Source: JAFGOG01 sp034429215 | GTDB lineage: Bacteria; Chloroflexota; Anaerolineae; JAAYZQ01 | Length of the DNA stretch: 64,000 nucleotides | Direction of reading: 5' to 3' | Assembly (NCBI GenBank): GCA_034429215.1 | Contig: DAOUGI010000127.1 | Location: 1-64,000 of the forward strand | Part shown: positions 40,211 through 50,200 of the stretch, piece by piece | How the letters are laid out: each line of letters opens with the position of its first letter | Position numbering within the stretch: the first letter of the stretch is position 1 | Position numbers and translations under genes: made by a program | The notes under the pieces: generated by a model | The model's database searches: none | What the model was told of the DNA's origin: nothing | Seen by the model: the letters and a program-made list of their open reading frames with translations, nothing else

Positions 40211-41982
40211 AAAACTGCAAGTCGGTTGCGCTGGTTGTGTTGGTAGCGGTGACCGTCGGCCTGGGCCTGCCCGCCATGCCAACGGTAGTTCAGGGCCAGA
40301 CGATCACGGCAACTTGCACGGACAGCGACGGTGGCCTGAACTATCAAGTCGCCGGTTATGTCGAAGGCATTGGCCTGCAAGGTCGTTCCTTCAAGTACTA
40401 TGATGCGTGCGAGCCGGCGCCAAACGAAGGCACGGTGAAAGAATGGTGGTGCAACGGGACAATGCCGGTGTATGCCAAGTCCGTGTGCTCTTTTGGCTGT
40501 GCAGACGGCGCCTGCCGGACAACGCCGGTGTGCACAGACGCCGACGGCGACACTTTTGCAGTAGAAGGAGGAGTTTGCGGGCTTGTCGACTGTGACGACG
40601 CTAATCCTGCCGTCAACCCAGATGCCACCGAGATCTGTGACAATGGCATCGACGACGACTGCGACGGCTGGGCCGATGTCGACGATCCCGACTGCGCGAC
40701 CTGCACTGACATGGACGAGGACGGCTATGCGATTGAGGGCGGAGCCTGTGGGCTAGCCGACTGCGACGATAACAATCCAAACGTTCACCCCGATGCTTTT
40801 GAAGTCTGTGACAACGGCATCGACGATAACTGCAACGGCTTCATCGACACCGCTGACCCGCGCTGTGGCGCCTCGAACCTGAATATCATCGTGGTGGGTT
40901 GGGATGGAACTCAGCGGGACCATCTTTTGCAGTGCTACAACCGGGAGCTGCCGGAATGTGCAAACGGGCTGCCAAACCTGCAGGCGCTTTCCGGCGGAGT
41001 AATCTGGAACAACACGATCACCAACGGTGACACAAGCACCAAGGCCGGCTGGGCGCAGATCTTTACCGGCTATGATGCCGCGGTGACGGGTGTTTATGAC
41101 AACTCGAACTATCAGCCAATTCCCGAAGGGTACACTGTATTCGAAAAGATCGAGAACCATTTCGGGGCAGATAACGTGGTCACCATGTTTATCTCTGCCA
41201 AGGGGATTCACACCGGGGGTGCCTGTATCGGGGATCCGACATACAAGAACGGAGTGCCCGCAATCGAGGACCTGGGCCAACCGTGGTGCCTTGCCAAGGA
41301 GCACATCGACTATTTCGAGCTGAATCAGGTCCTAAACACCCAGGTTGGCAACCGGGCGCTGCAGTTGCTCGAAGCTCACCAGGGCGACCTGTTTTTCGCC
41401 CTGTTCCTGTTCAGAGATCCGGACGTATATGGTCACCTGGAGGGGGAGAATTCGGTCAAATACGGTACGCAGATGGTAGAGGTGGACTATTGGCTGGGGC
41501 GGATCATCGCCAAGCTGCGGGAGTTGAACATTGACGAACAAACGCTGGTCTATGTAGCTACGGATCACGGCTTTGACGAGGGGCGTACCGTGCACATGAA
41601 TGCACCCTATACCTTTTTCGCCGGTGACGATCCTCGGATCGTCAGAAGCGGTGACAGAAAGGACATCGGTCCAACCTTCCTGGACAGGTATGGCATCAGC
41701 CTGGGAGCCATCGGCGATGCCCCTGCGGTAAACGGACACTCCCTCTACTCCCCGTATCCCCTGGACTGTGTCCCTGAGGGACAAGCCTACCTGGATTACC
41801 CTGGAGCGCCTGCCTGCTGTAGTGGACTGCAGCACATCAGTCTTGATACGAAATTCGGTCCGCAGTGCGTCGCGCCCACAGGCGGAACCGGTGACAATTC
41901 TGGCCACTGCACAAACTGCGGCAACGGGATATGCCAGGCGCCTGAAACCAAGTGCAACTGTCCGTCAGATTGCCAGTACTAG
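40207..41982 (+). CDS. Secreted AlkP-fold protein with two MopE-like Ca/metal repeats
   Basis: The product is 591 residues. A signal peptide covers 1-30. Residues about 108-220 carry two copies of D-C-D-D-x-N-P-x-V-x-P-D-A-x-E-x-C-D-N-G-I-D-D, the MopE-type 'putative metal-binding' repeat. From about 222 an alkaline-phosphatase-superfamily core begins (I-I-V-V-G-W-D-G-T-Q, with metal Asp), with A-T-D-H-G-F-D-E near 452. The tail holds C-G-N-G-I-C-Q-A-P-E-T-K-C-N-C, another Cys-rich metal-type motif. Thus a phosphodiesterase or sulfatase-like domain is combined with disulfide/metal repeats outside the cell. It is translationally coupled to the acyltransferase. Confidence 0.8.
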   Translation: MKNCKSVALVVLVAVTVGLGLPAMPTVVQGQTITATCTDSDGGLNYQVAGYVEGIGLQGRSFKYYDACEPAPNEGTVKEWWCNGTMPVYAKSVCSFGCADGACRTTPVCTDADGDTFAVEGGVCGLVDCDDANPAVNPDATEICDNGIDDDCDGWADVDDPDCATCTDMDEDGYAIEGGACGLADCDDNNPNVHPDAFEVCDNGIDDNCNGFIDTADPRCGASNLNIIVVGWDGTQRDHLLQCYNRELPECANGLPNLQALSGGVIWNNTITNGDTSTKAGWAQIFTGYDAAVTGVYDNSNYQPIPEGYTVFEKIENHFGADNVVTMFISAKGIHTGGACIGDPTYKNGVPAIEDLGQPWCLAKEHIDYFELNQVLNTQVGNRALQLLEAHQGDLFFALFLFRDPDVYGHLEGENSVKYGTQMVEVDYWLGRIIAKLRELNIDEQTLVYVATDHGFDEGRTVHMNAPYTFFAGDDPRIVRSGDRKDIGPTFLDRYGISLGAIGDAPAVNGHSLYSPYPLDCVPEGQAYLDYPGAPACCSGLQHISLDTKFGPQCVAPTGGTGDNSGHCTNCGNGICQAPETKCNCPSDCQY

Positions 41983-42026
41983 CAGGCAGGTCTTGGCGGC
42001 GGCTAACCAGAGAAAGGAGGTCTCAA

Positions 42027-44468
42027 ATGAGGAGCTGGGTTAAATGGAGCATCTGCCTGATAGCTGTTTTCGTGCTCCTCCTGGCGTCGGCAGCGATTGA
42101 CGCTGCTGATCCAAATGATCCCCTGGAGATCAGCCTCGCAGATGCCGACATGACATTGGTAGGCGAAGGTATTGCCGACTGGACCGGCTATTTCGGGTCG
42201 CCGGCCGGCGATGTCAATGGGGATGGCCTGGGCGACGCCCTGATCGGCGCGCCGATGGGTGGGAACATGGTATGTCCGTGGCCGGAAGACCCCTGTTCGG
42301 TGCCGCTCAGGGGCGAAGGCCTGGCCTATCTGGTCCTGGGGCGTTCCAGGCAAACATGGCCGCCGGACCCGGTAAACCTTGTGGAGGCCGATGCATCCTT
42401 CCTCGGTTGCTTTAACCAGAGCATGACCGCTCGGCAGGTCTACACAGCCGGCGATGTGAATGGTGACGGCTACGATGACCTTCTCGTCAGCGGCTGGAAC
42501 TGCGGCGTTAACCACGCCGGCAAATCCTACCTGTTCCTGGGCAGGCCCGATGTCGAATCGTGGGGTCGCCACTTCCCGGTAGAGTCGGCCGATGCCTCCT
42601 TCGTCGGCGAGCACGACTGGGATTTTCTCAGCTACTACAATGCCACCGTTGGCGACGTCAATGGCGATGGACTAGACGACTTTTTGGTCACCTGCACCCA
42701 ATATGACATTTCCGCGACTGAAGTCATCACCGATGCGGGCAAGGCCTACCTTTTCCTGGGCCGGGAAGAAGCCGACTGGGGTCCCGATTATCCCGCCGCC
42801 ATGGCCGATGCAACCTTCCTGGGCGAAGGGCAGGGAGACCACCTCGGCCGCTCGGCTGTGGGCGTCGGTGACGTCAACGGCGACGGCTACGGCGACTTCC
42901 TAATCGGCGCCGCAGACAATGACTATGGCGGGGTTGACGCCGGCCAGGACTATCTCTTCCTCGGGCGGGCCACACCAAACGATCCAGATTACGATCCCAC
43001 CCGACCCTGGTGGGGCTTGGACTATCCGGTAGCGCAGGCCGGCGCTTCCTTTGTCGGCGAAGCGGAGGGAGATCGGTCGGGACAGCGCGTCGCCGGGGCA
43101 GGCGATGTCAACAACGATGGATACAGCGACATGCTCATGTCAGCCGCTCGCAGTGACCAGGTCGACATCGACGCCGGCAAGGCTTACCTGGTCCTCGGCC
43201 GGCCGGAAGCCGACTGGGGCATGCGCTACCCTCTGGCCCTGGCCGACGCCTCATTCCTCGGAGAAGCAGCCAACGACGAAGCCGGCCGGCGTGTGGGTGG
43301 GATTGGCGATGCCAACAACGACGGGTACGACGATTTTGTCATCGGCGCGCCTCACAGCTCTCAGTCAGGTACGCTTGCGGGCCTGGCCTATCTAATCTAT
43401 GGCCGGCCCGAGGCCGACTGGGGCAGGGATCTCTCCTTGGCGCAAGCCGACGTCAAATACATGGGCAAGCCAGAAGTCGGCAGCGCCGGCTATGACATGG
43501 CCGGGCTCGACGACTTTGACGGGGACGGCGTCGATGATTTTCTCCTAACAGCCTACGGCGGCCGGCATGAAGCGGATGTGCCCGGTGAAGTCTATATCCT
43601 GCTCGGCGCCGAAACCCCGAGGCCATACAAATTCATACCCGACTCACCCGAGGGCTATGTGCGGGACTGGCGGAGGTTCAAAACCGCCTACACCGATCCA
43701 AACGGCCCGGACGATCTCAATACAGTCCAGATGCTCCTGGGCAGATCAACCGACGATCCGATGGGGCTGGACGTCAGCTACCATAACTTGACCGCCACCC
43801 TATCCCTCCGGGGCAGCGCAGAGACCTGCGCGCCGGGCGATCCGGTCCGGCTGTCCAACGGGGTCGTCGAGCTGGGCTGCAAGGACACCTCCGCCTATGT
43901 CGGCCCGACCGGAGTACTGTGGGTGATGTGGCGTGCCCGCTGGCTCCAGCCTCCAACCGATCCTGCTTCCAACCTGGACCTCAACGCCTATCTGCGGGCT
44001 GTGGATCAAGCAGGACACGATTCTGGCTATCAGGACTTTGGCCTCTGGACCCTAAAGTGGCAGGACCTTGCCATCTACAAGACAGTCGCCCCTTCCACCA
44101 TGATCACCGCTGGCATTCCCCTCACCTATACCCTGACCTTCAGCAACTTGGGCGCAACTGTGGCCGCCAGTGTCACCATCACCGACATTGTGCCCACCAA
44201 GCTGCTCAATATCAGCTTTACCAGCAACCGGCCTATCACACTTACGGGTACCATCTCTTACACCTGGCTCGTGGGCAGCCTTGAGCCTGCTCAGGGGGGC
44301 ATCATCACCATCACCGGCTTGGTCGATCCACAGTTGCCCCGTAACTCGGCATTCACCAACGTGGCGATCATCGACGCGGATGCAATCGACGGCAATCCTG
44401 ACAACAACAGGTCATCGGTAAGGGTCATGACTCTAGTCCGCATATATCTGCCGCTGGTGCTCAAGTAG
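42027..44468 (+). CDS. Secreted FG-GAP repeat protein with DUF11 domain and Y-L-P-L-V-L-K terminus
   Basis: The product is 813 residues from ATG 42027 behind AAAGGAGG (earlier open frame is a shadow). A signal peptide covers 1-26. About seven FG-GAP/integrin-alpha-like blades span residues about 38-530, each with a D-V-N-G-D-G-x-x-D calcium loop and a L-F-L-G-R strand, probably a beta-propeller. A Ca-rich linker region follows (about 535-680), then DUF11 (K-T-V-A-P-S-T-M-I-T..T-Y-T-L-T-F-S-N, about 690-800). It ends V-R-I-Y-L-P-L-V-L-K. A surface adhesion or structural role is likely. The C-terminus matches those of the two subtilases. Confidence 0.88.
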   Translation: MRSWVKWSICLIAVFVLLLASAAIDAADPNDPLEISLADADMTLVGEGIADWTGYFGSPAGDVNGDGLGDALIGAPMGGNMVCPWPEDPCSVPLRGEGLAYLVLGRSRQTWPPDPVNLVEADASFLGCFNQSMTARQVYTAGDVNGDGYDDLLVSGWNCGVNHAGKSYLFLGRPDVESWGRHFPVESADASFVGEHDWDFLSYYNATVGDVNGDGLDDFLVTCTQYDISATEVITDAGKAYLFLGREEADWGPDYPAAMADATFLGEGQGDHLGRSAVGVGDVNGDGYGDFLIGAADNDYGGVDAGQDYLFLGRATPNDPDYDPTRPWWGLDYPVAQAGASFVGEAEGDRSGQRVAGAGDVNNDGYSDMLMSAARSDQVDIDAGKAYLVLGRPEADWGMRYPLALADASFLGEAANDEAGRRVGGIGDANNDGYDDFVIGAPHSSQSGTLAGLAYLIYGRPEADWGRDLSLAQADVKYMGKPEVGSAGYDMAGLDDFDGDGVDDFLLTAYGGRHEADVPGEVYILLGAETPRPYKFIPDSPEGYVRDWRRFKTAYTDPNGPDDLNTVQMLLGRSTDDPMGLDVSYHNLTATLSLRGSAETCAPGDPVRLSNGVVELGCKDTSAYVGPTGVLWVMWRARWLQPPTDPASNLDLNAYLRAVDQAGHDSGYQDFGLWTLKWQDLAIYKTVAPSTMITAGIPLTYTLTFSNLGATVAASVTITDIVPTKLLNISFTSNRPITLTGTISYTWLVGSLEPAQGGIITITGLVDPQLPRNSAFTNVAIIDADAIDGNPDNNRSSVRVMTLVRIYLPLVLK

Positions 44469-44482
44469 AGAGGGTTCATCAA

Positions 44483-45463
44483 GTGCTTCGTCGATTCTCA
44501 GTCTTGTTGATACTTGTCGGCGGGTTGTTGGTCGCCTGTGGTGGCGAAACAAGCCGGCCGGCCTCTCCCTCGGCCATTTCACCTTCGGCCACCGCCCGGC
44601 CGGCCACGCCCGCCTTGCCCACGTCGACACCCACTATACTGCCTCCACCGGCCACCGAGACCGCCAGGCCGCAGCCCACCGGCACGCCGCAAGCGCCAAC
44701 GCCCACAGTCATTCCACCCTCTCCCACCCCTTCTACACCGACCGCTGCCCCTGCGTTGGCTGCCTGCTCGCTGGGAACCGGGCTGCGCAAAGAGACCGCT
44801 CAAATCCTTATGGCTTACCAGGACCATCCTGGATTGGTCATGTGCGCCACCGCCGAGCTGGCCGGGACCTACTTTCCCCAGCTCGAGGGGTGGACGAGGG
44901 TATTGGGGGCGCCTTCCCTGGCGACGCTGCAGCAAAAGGCAGAGCGGGCAGCGCAAACCGGAGCGCCCTATGAAGCCCTTGGCTATGGCTTGGAAACCAG
45001 CAGGACCACTCCTGATGAGGAATGGAACGACCTGGTCGGGTCAACCCAGGCGGCGCGAGCCATCTCAGACCAATACGGCAAGCTGCTGGTCATGGGCCCG
45101 GGGTTCCGGTTGATGTCTCAGAATCAGGACAAGTACGACGACATGGCTTCCCTCACCGACATATGGATATTCCAAACTCAGGATCTCCAGAGAAATCCAC
45201 CAGGTCCGGCATACCGGCAGGGTGTTGAGCAGGTCGTCAATCAGATCCGAGCAGGAAATCCCAATATTGTCATTTGGGCCCAGATCACGCTGCCACCTGA
45301 TCGGGAACCCGATGCCAAAGAGTGGCTGGCCTATCGCCGGTCGATCGCCGACCTGGTGGACGGCGCCTACATCGGCGTCTACACCTGGCAAATGGCCGAC
45401 ACGAGTCAACTCGTAGCGACAATCGAGACGATCTTTGCCGCCGTCTGTGGCAGCGAGCAGTGA
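44483..45463 (+). CDS. Lipoprotein with Thr/Pro linker and an uncharacterised domain
   Basis: The product is 326 residues from GTG 44483. The lipobox L-L-V-A-C sits near residue 19. A T-P-rich linker runs to about 92. The C-terminal domain (about 95-326) contains A-L-G-Y-G-L-E-T-S, L-L-V-M-G-P-G-F-R, D-I-W-I-F-Q-T-Q and I-V-I-W-A-Q-I-T-L. This alternation of strands and helices resembles a TIM-barrel (glycosidase-like) fold but has no clear catalytic pair. I do not recognise the family. It follows the FG-GAP gene by 14 bp and precedes AlkP copy 2, so it belongs to the surface locus. Confidence 0.7.
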   Translation: MLRRFSVLLILVGGLLVACGGETSRPASPSAISPSATARPATPALPTSTPTILPPPATETARPQPTGTPQAPTPTVIPPSPTPSTPTAAPALAACSLGTGLRKETAQILMAYQDHPGLVMCATAELAGTYFPQLEGWTRVLGAPSLATLQQKAERAAQTGAPYEALGYGLETSRTTPDEEWNDLVGSTQAARAISDQYGKLLVMGPGFRLMSQNQDKYDDMASLTDIWIFQTQDLQRNPPGPAYRQGVEQVVNQIRAGNPNIVIWAQITLPPDREPDAKEWLAYRRSIADLVDGAYIGVYTWQMADTSQLVATIETIFAAVCGSEQ

Positions 45464-45513
45464 ACAGCCTGCCCGACTGAGCCAAAACATTACAGATAGG
45501 AATGGAATAAACA

Positions 45514-47190
45514 TTGACACAACAACCCAAGCGCAAAGTACTGGTGATAGGTCTGGATGGCGCCACCCTGGATCTGATCAGACCGTGGGCCGCAGAGGGC
45601 AAGTTGCCCACGCTAAGCCGGTTGATGCAGGAGGGGGCCTGGGGTAAGCTGGCCGCCCAGATACCACCCAACTCGGTGCCCAACTGGCCCTCGTTCGCCA
45701 CAGGCATGAACCCCGGCAAGCACGGCGTTACCTGGTGGCTAAGCCAGGAAGGCTCCCGTCTGATAGACCGGCGAGACATCAAGGGCAGGCCGGTGTGGGA
45801 TATCGCCGGCGACCAGGGCAGAAAGGTCGCCGTGATAAACGTCCCGGTAACCTACCCGCCATACCAGGTCAACGGCGTCATGGTCACGGGGCTGCTCACC
45901 CCCGCCTCGGCGACCGACTATACCTACCCGCCCGAGCTCAAGGCCGAGCTGGACGCCCAGGTGGGCGGATACCGGGTCACACACACCGCCGTCCACCGCC
46001 GGGGTGGCGAGGAGGAATTCCTGCAAGATCTGCTGGATCTGCTCGACCGCCAGCTCCGAGCAAGCCTCTACCTGTTGAAAAACCATCCCTGGCACCTGTT
46101 CATTGTGGTCCTGGGCATCACGGATGTGATCGTGCACAAATTCTGGCAAGACCTGGACCCGCAACACCCTCAACACACCACCGAGGACGAGGACCGGCTG
46201 CGCGACATCATTCCAAGAGCCTATCAGGCAGTAGACAACGCCGTGCAATCCCTCCTGGACCAAGCCGGCGACGGGGTCCACACCTGCATCATGTCGGATC
46301 ATGGAGGTGGGGGGTTCTACGAAGCCTTCTTTACCAACAACTGGCTGATGGATCAGGGCCTGCTCAAGATCCGCCGGCAGGGTTGGTCACGGCTTAGATA
46401 TTGGCTCTTCCGCATGGGACTGACCATCAATACCCTGTTTCCAATGGCCAACGCGATCGTGGCTAGGCTGGGAGGGCAAAAGCTCAAGAGGCGCATAAGC
46501 CCCATGAACCAGGGGATTGGACGGCTTTCGGGCCTGTTTTTGTCCGAGGCGGACATAGACTGGTCGAGGACCAAGGCCTATTCGGCAGGAGGGTTTGGCC
46601 AAATCCGGATCAACCTGCGGGGGCGGCAGCCTCAAGGCATCGTCGCACCCGGTGACGAATTCGAATCGCTGCGTGATAGAATCATCCAAGGGCTTGCGAG
46701 CGTGACGGTTCCATCGACCGGCAAACCATATCTGGGCAGGGCGTACAAGAGCGAAGAGCTGTTCCACGGCCCTGAATTCGACAGGCTGCCAGACATTGTC
46801 TGTGTGCCCTACGATGAACGCTACGTTGACATAGGACTCGGCTTTATTTCGAACAAGCAGTTCGACACAGTGTCCATCGTCTCCGGCACCCACCGCCTGG
46901 AGGGTATCGTTTTACTGCGCGGCCCCGATGTGCAGGCGGGAGTAGAATTGCAGGGAGCCAATATCGTCGACCTGGCGCCGACCATCCTGTACCTGCTCGG
47001 GCTCCCCGTGCCCGACGATATGGACGGACGCGTGCTGGTGCAGGCCCTGCGCGAGGAACGCCTCCGCGCCCAGCCTGTTGAGTTTGTCTCAGCAGCAAGT
47101 GCTTCCACCGAGGAGGTGGCCAGGGACTTGACGAAAGAAGAGGACGAAGAGATCAGGGACCACCTGCGCGGTCTCGGCTATCTGTCCTGA
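45514..47190 (+). CDS. AlkP-superfamily phosphodiesterase-like protein (copy 2)
   Basis: The product is 558 residues from TTG 45514 (AGGAATGGA upstream). V-L-V-I-G-L-D-G-A-T-L-D-L-I-R-P-W is nearly the same as in the gene at 28763. N-W-P-S-F-A-T-G-M near residue 66, C-I-M-S-D-H-G-G-G near 260 and G-T-H-R-L-E-G near 455 give the metal-binding positions. The acidic C-terminus ends L-R-G-L-G-Y-L-S. No signal peptide is seen, so the active site is probably cytosolic. The two paralogues bracket the glycan locus at 28.7 and 47.2 kb. The next gene, the giant TPR protein, begins 13 bp later. Confidence 0.82.
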   Translation: MTQQPKRKVLVIGLDGATLDLIRPWAAEGKLPTLSRLMQEGAWGKLAAQIPPNSVPNWPSFATGMNPGKHGVTWWLSQEGSRLIDRRDIKGRPVWDIAGDQGRKVAVINVPVTYPPYQVNGVMVTGLLTPASATDYTYPPELKAELDAQVGGYRVTHTAVHRRGGEEEFLQDLLDLLDRQLRASLYLLKNHPWHLFIVVLGITDVIVHKFWQDLDPQHPQHTTEDEDRLRDIIPRAYQAVDNAVQSLLDQAGDGVHTCIMSDHGGGGFYEAFFTNNWLMDQGLLKIRRQGWSRLRYWLFRMGLTINTLFPMANAIVARLGGQKLKRRISPMNQGIGRLSGLFLSEADIDWSRTKAYSAGGFGQIRINLRGRQPQGIVAPGDEFESLRDRIIQGLASVTVPSTGKPYLGRAYKSEELFHGPEFDRLPDIVCVPYDERYVDIGLGFISNKQFDTVSIVSGTHRLEGIVLLRGPDVQAGVELQGANIVDLAPTILYLLGLPVPDDMDGRVLVQALREERLRAQPVEFVSAASASTEEVARDLTKEEDEEIRDHLRGLGYLS

Positions 47191-47203
47191 GCGGAGCGAT
47201 AGA

Positions 47204-50200
47204 GTGATACGCCGGTTATCTGGCAGGTGGTCAAGCCTGCACAAGCCTACCCTTCAGATCGCGACCGTGGCAGCCATCGCTGCCATCCTCATGATCGTTC
47301 GCCCGTTGGTGACGGTCTTTCCCCCCTTCGTGGCCATAGTCTTGAGCTGGTTATGGCTGATTCTGCCGGGCTGCGTGCTCGCCGTGGTCCTGTTCAACCG
47401 CCTGTCCTGGCTGGAGCGCGCGCCGGTAGCTTTCGTGTTGGGTATAGGGCTGGCGACGCCCTATACCATCTTTGCCATCCTGTTTCGAATAGAGCTCAAC
47501 CAGCTACTGTGGCTGTCCGTCGGCACGTTCATTCTGACGGCCGTCGCTTCTTGGCTCTACAGCCTGTGGGATGCAAGCCGGCCTACAGCGCCGGACGGCA
47601 GTCCAGAGGTAGGGATGGGGAGGCTCAAGGCCGATATCATCCCCCTGGCCTGTTTTCTGCTCCTCCTGGCCGGTCTGCTGGCCGTCCTGGCCGCAAATGG
47701 CCCCCTTACCGGTGACGATCTGAGAGGACTGCCCTATTTCGAGGAGACGCTCCGGTTGGAAAGGATCACCGGGGCTGAGCCCTACCACGGCACAGGCACC
47801 TCGGCGACGCCACGGAACGAGCTGATCATCAGCGCCTACCAGACCAGCCTGCTGATGCAGTTTGCCGGCGCGTCCACGGTCTCTTTCATGTTATACAGTC
47901 GAGCCATCTTTGTGGTGTTGGCCCTCTTGTCCTTGTTTACCCTCGTCCATCAGAGCACTGAGGATCGCTGCCAGGCTCTGTTCACACTTGGCCTGTGGTC
48001 CGTCTACCTGCTGGCCAGCACGCAGTGGGATGGAACAGGCGACGAGCTGACTACGCACATTTTCCAGGACAAGTTCTGGGGCTGGTTCATCATGGCTCCC
48101 GTGATCTTGACATTCATCTTGTGGTATCTGAAAAGCCGGCAGCGCCGCTACCTGGTATGCCTGGGCGTTGGGACCCTCGGGGCGACGCTCATACACCCAA
48201 TTCTGTTCGCGCAGATCCTGATCTTGGGCGGTGGCCTGTGCATCGTCCACTGGGCCGCCGAGCGCTCCAGGCGTGCCTTCACGAGCTGCGTGGTGGTCGC
48301 CCTGATCCTTGGCGCTTGCCTTATGATCCCGGCCGTCCAGTACATTCGATACATTGGACGCATGCCGATTGAATTGGCCGGCCTTGGGGATGCGACCGAG
48401 TTCGGCCGGATCTTTTCGGCCATGGCGAGGTACAGGCTGTGGCTGCTGCCGGGTGGCCGGTATATCGTCCACCCTTCCATCATTCTAGAGCCAGTTGTCC
48501 TGCTGGGATATTTGACCCTGCCGCTGCTCCTCTTGCGGCTGCGAAAAAACAGCGCCGCCCGCGTGATCGTGGGCGGCATGATCCTGCTGCCTCTCTTCCT
48601 CTACGTGCCTCCCCTGGCTGCCATCGTCGGCAAAGCAGTGACCCCCTTCCTGATGTGGCGTCTCGCCTGGCCGTTGCCCATGCTCTCGATCCTGGCAATC
48701 GGCTGGTCGCTCTGGCTGATGATCGGCACGCTCGCGGGCCTCATCGAGAAGGGCAGCGCTCGCGCCGCCTTCTGGGTCAGGTGCGCCGGCCCAGTAGTCG
48801 TCGTGACTCTGGCGCTCTTGCTCGCAAAACCGAATGTCGAGGCCGGGTTAACGAACTATCGTGAGCGATTATCCGCCCAGCAGTTTTCGACCTGCTCCAC
48901 GACGCGCGATGCCCTGGCCTACCTGGATCAGGTAGCTTACCTGAAACCGGTAGACGTCCTGGCCTCTTCGGCGCTAAACCTCTGCATCCCGGCCTATGCT
49001 CCGTTGGCCAACGTCGTTGAATACACGTCCTATGGCACGGTGAACCGGCTGCCCGCCGAGCAAATCGCCCAGTCGCTCCAACGGGTCAGGGATGTCATCT
49101 ATTTCAACTCGGCCGAGATGGTGGACGATGTCGTCGTCGCCATGATCGAGCGGCACGGTATCGACTATGTCATGGTAGAGGCAGATCGGCTCGACCTGGA
49201 CATGCAGATGCGCCGCCTGCCGGCGATCTTTGCCAGGGTCTATGCCGATGCCGACTATGCGATGTATGCCGTACAGCAACCCCTCCCCTCCTCGCCGATC
49301 ATAGACGGCCATGCCGCACTCAGGCAACACCACTGGGAGGAATCGGAAGAGCTCTTCCGGCAGGCCATAGCGGATGATCCAGCCCAGGTATTGAGCTACA
49401 TGGGCCTCGGCGCGGCTTTCGAAGGCATGGGCGACCTGGAACAGGCCCTTGATGCCTACTTGCGGGCCGGCCAATACGGACAGGACGAGCCTGCCGCCCA
49501 TGCCAGGCTAGGCCAGATCTACCTCCAGATGGACGATGTGCAGCACGCCGTCGATGAATATGAGCGTGCGGTCGCCCTGGATCCCAATCGCGATCAACTT
49601 CAAGGGTCATTGGGGCTGGTCTACCGGCTGGCCGGTCAAGACAACAAGGCCCGGGCCTGCTTCGAGCAGTCGGCTGCCCTCCAGGCAGCGGACGGCACGG
49701 CCGTCTACTATTCGATCCTGGGCGATCAACTGACATCCACGAACTGGATCGACCAGGCGCTAGACAGCTATCAAAACGCTGCAGCCATCGAGCCCACCCC
49801 GGCCCGGTACACGCGCCTGGCCCGGGCGTTAGCCCGCTTGGGCGACTCGGCCGGTGCCGTCCAGATGCAAAAGAGGGCCATCGAGATGGACCGCTGGCTG
49901 GATACGGCGCACCTGCGGCTCGGAAATATGTACCAGTGGCAAGGACAGCTAGACGCGGCGATCGACGAGTATGAGAAAGCGTGGCGGCTGAACCCATCCA
50001 GCGATGCCACCTTCTTGGCCCTGGGACAAGCCATCCAAGAGAAATCGGGCGCTGCGGCAGCGATCGACCGTATGAAGCAACTGGCGACGTTGAACAGAGT
50101 GCTGTCCGGACCTCACCGCGCCCTTGCCCCCCTCTACCTGGCCAGCGGCGACGCCGATGCTGCGTTGCAGGAGCTGGAATTCAGCGCCTTGATCCAGACC

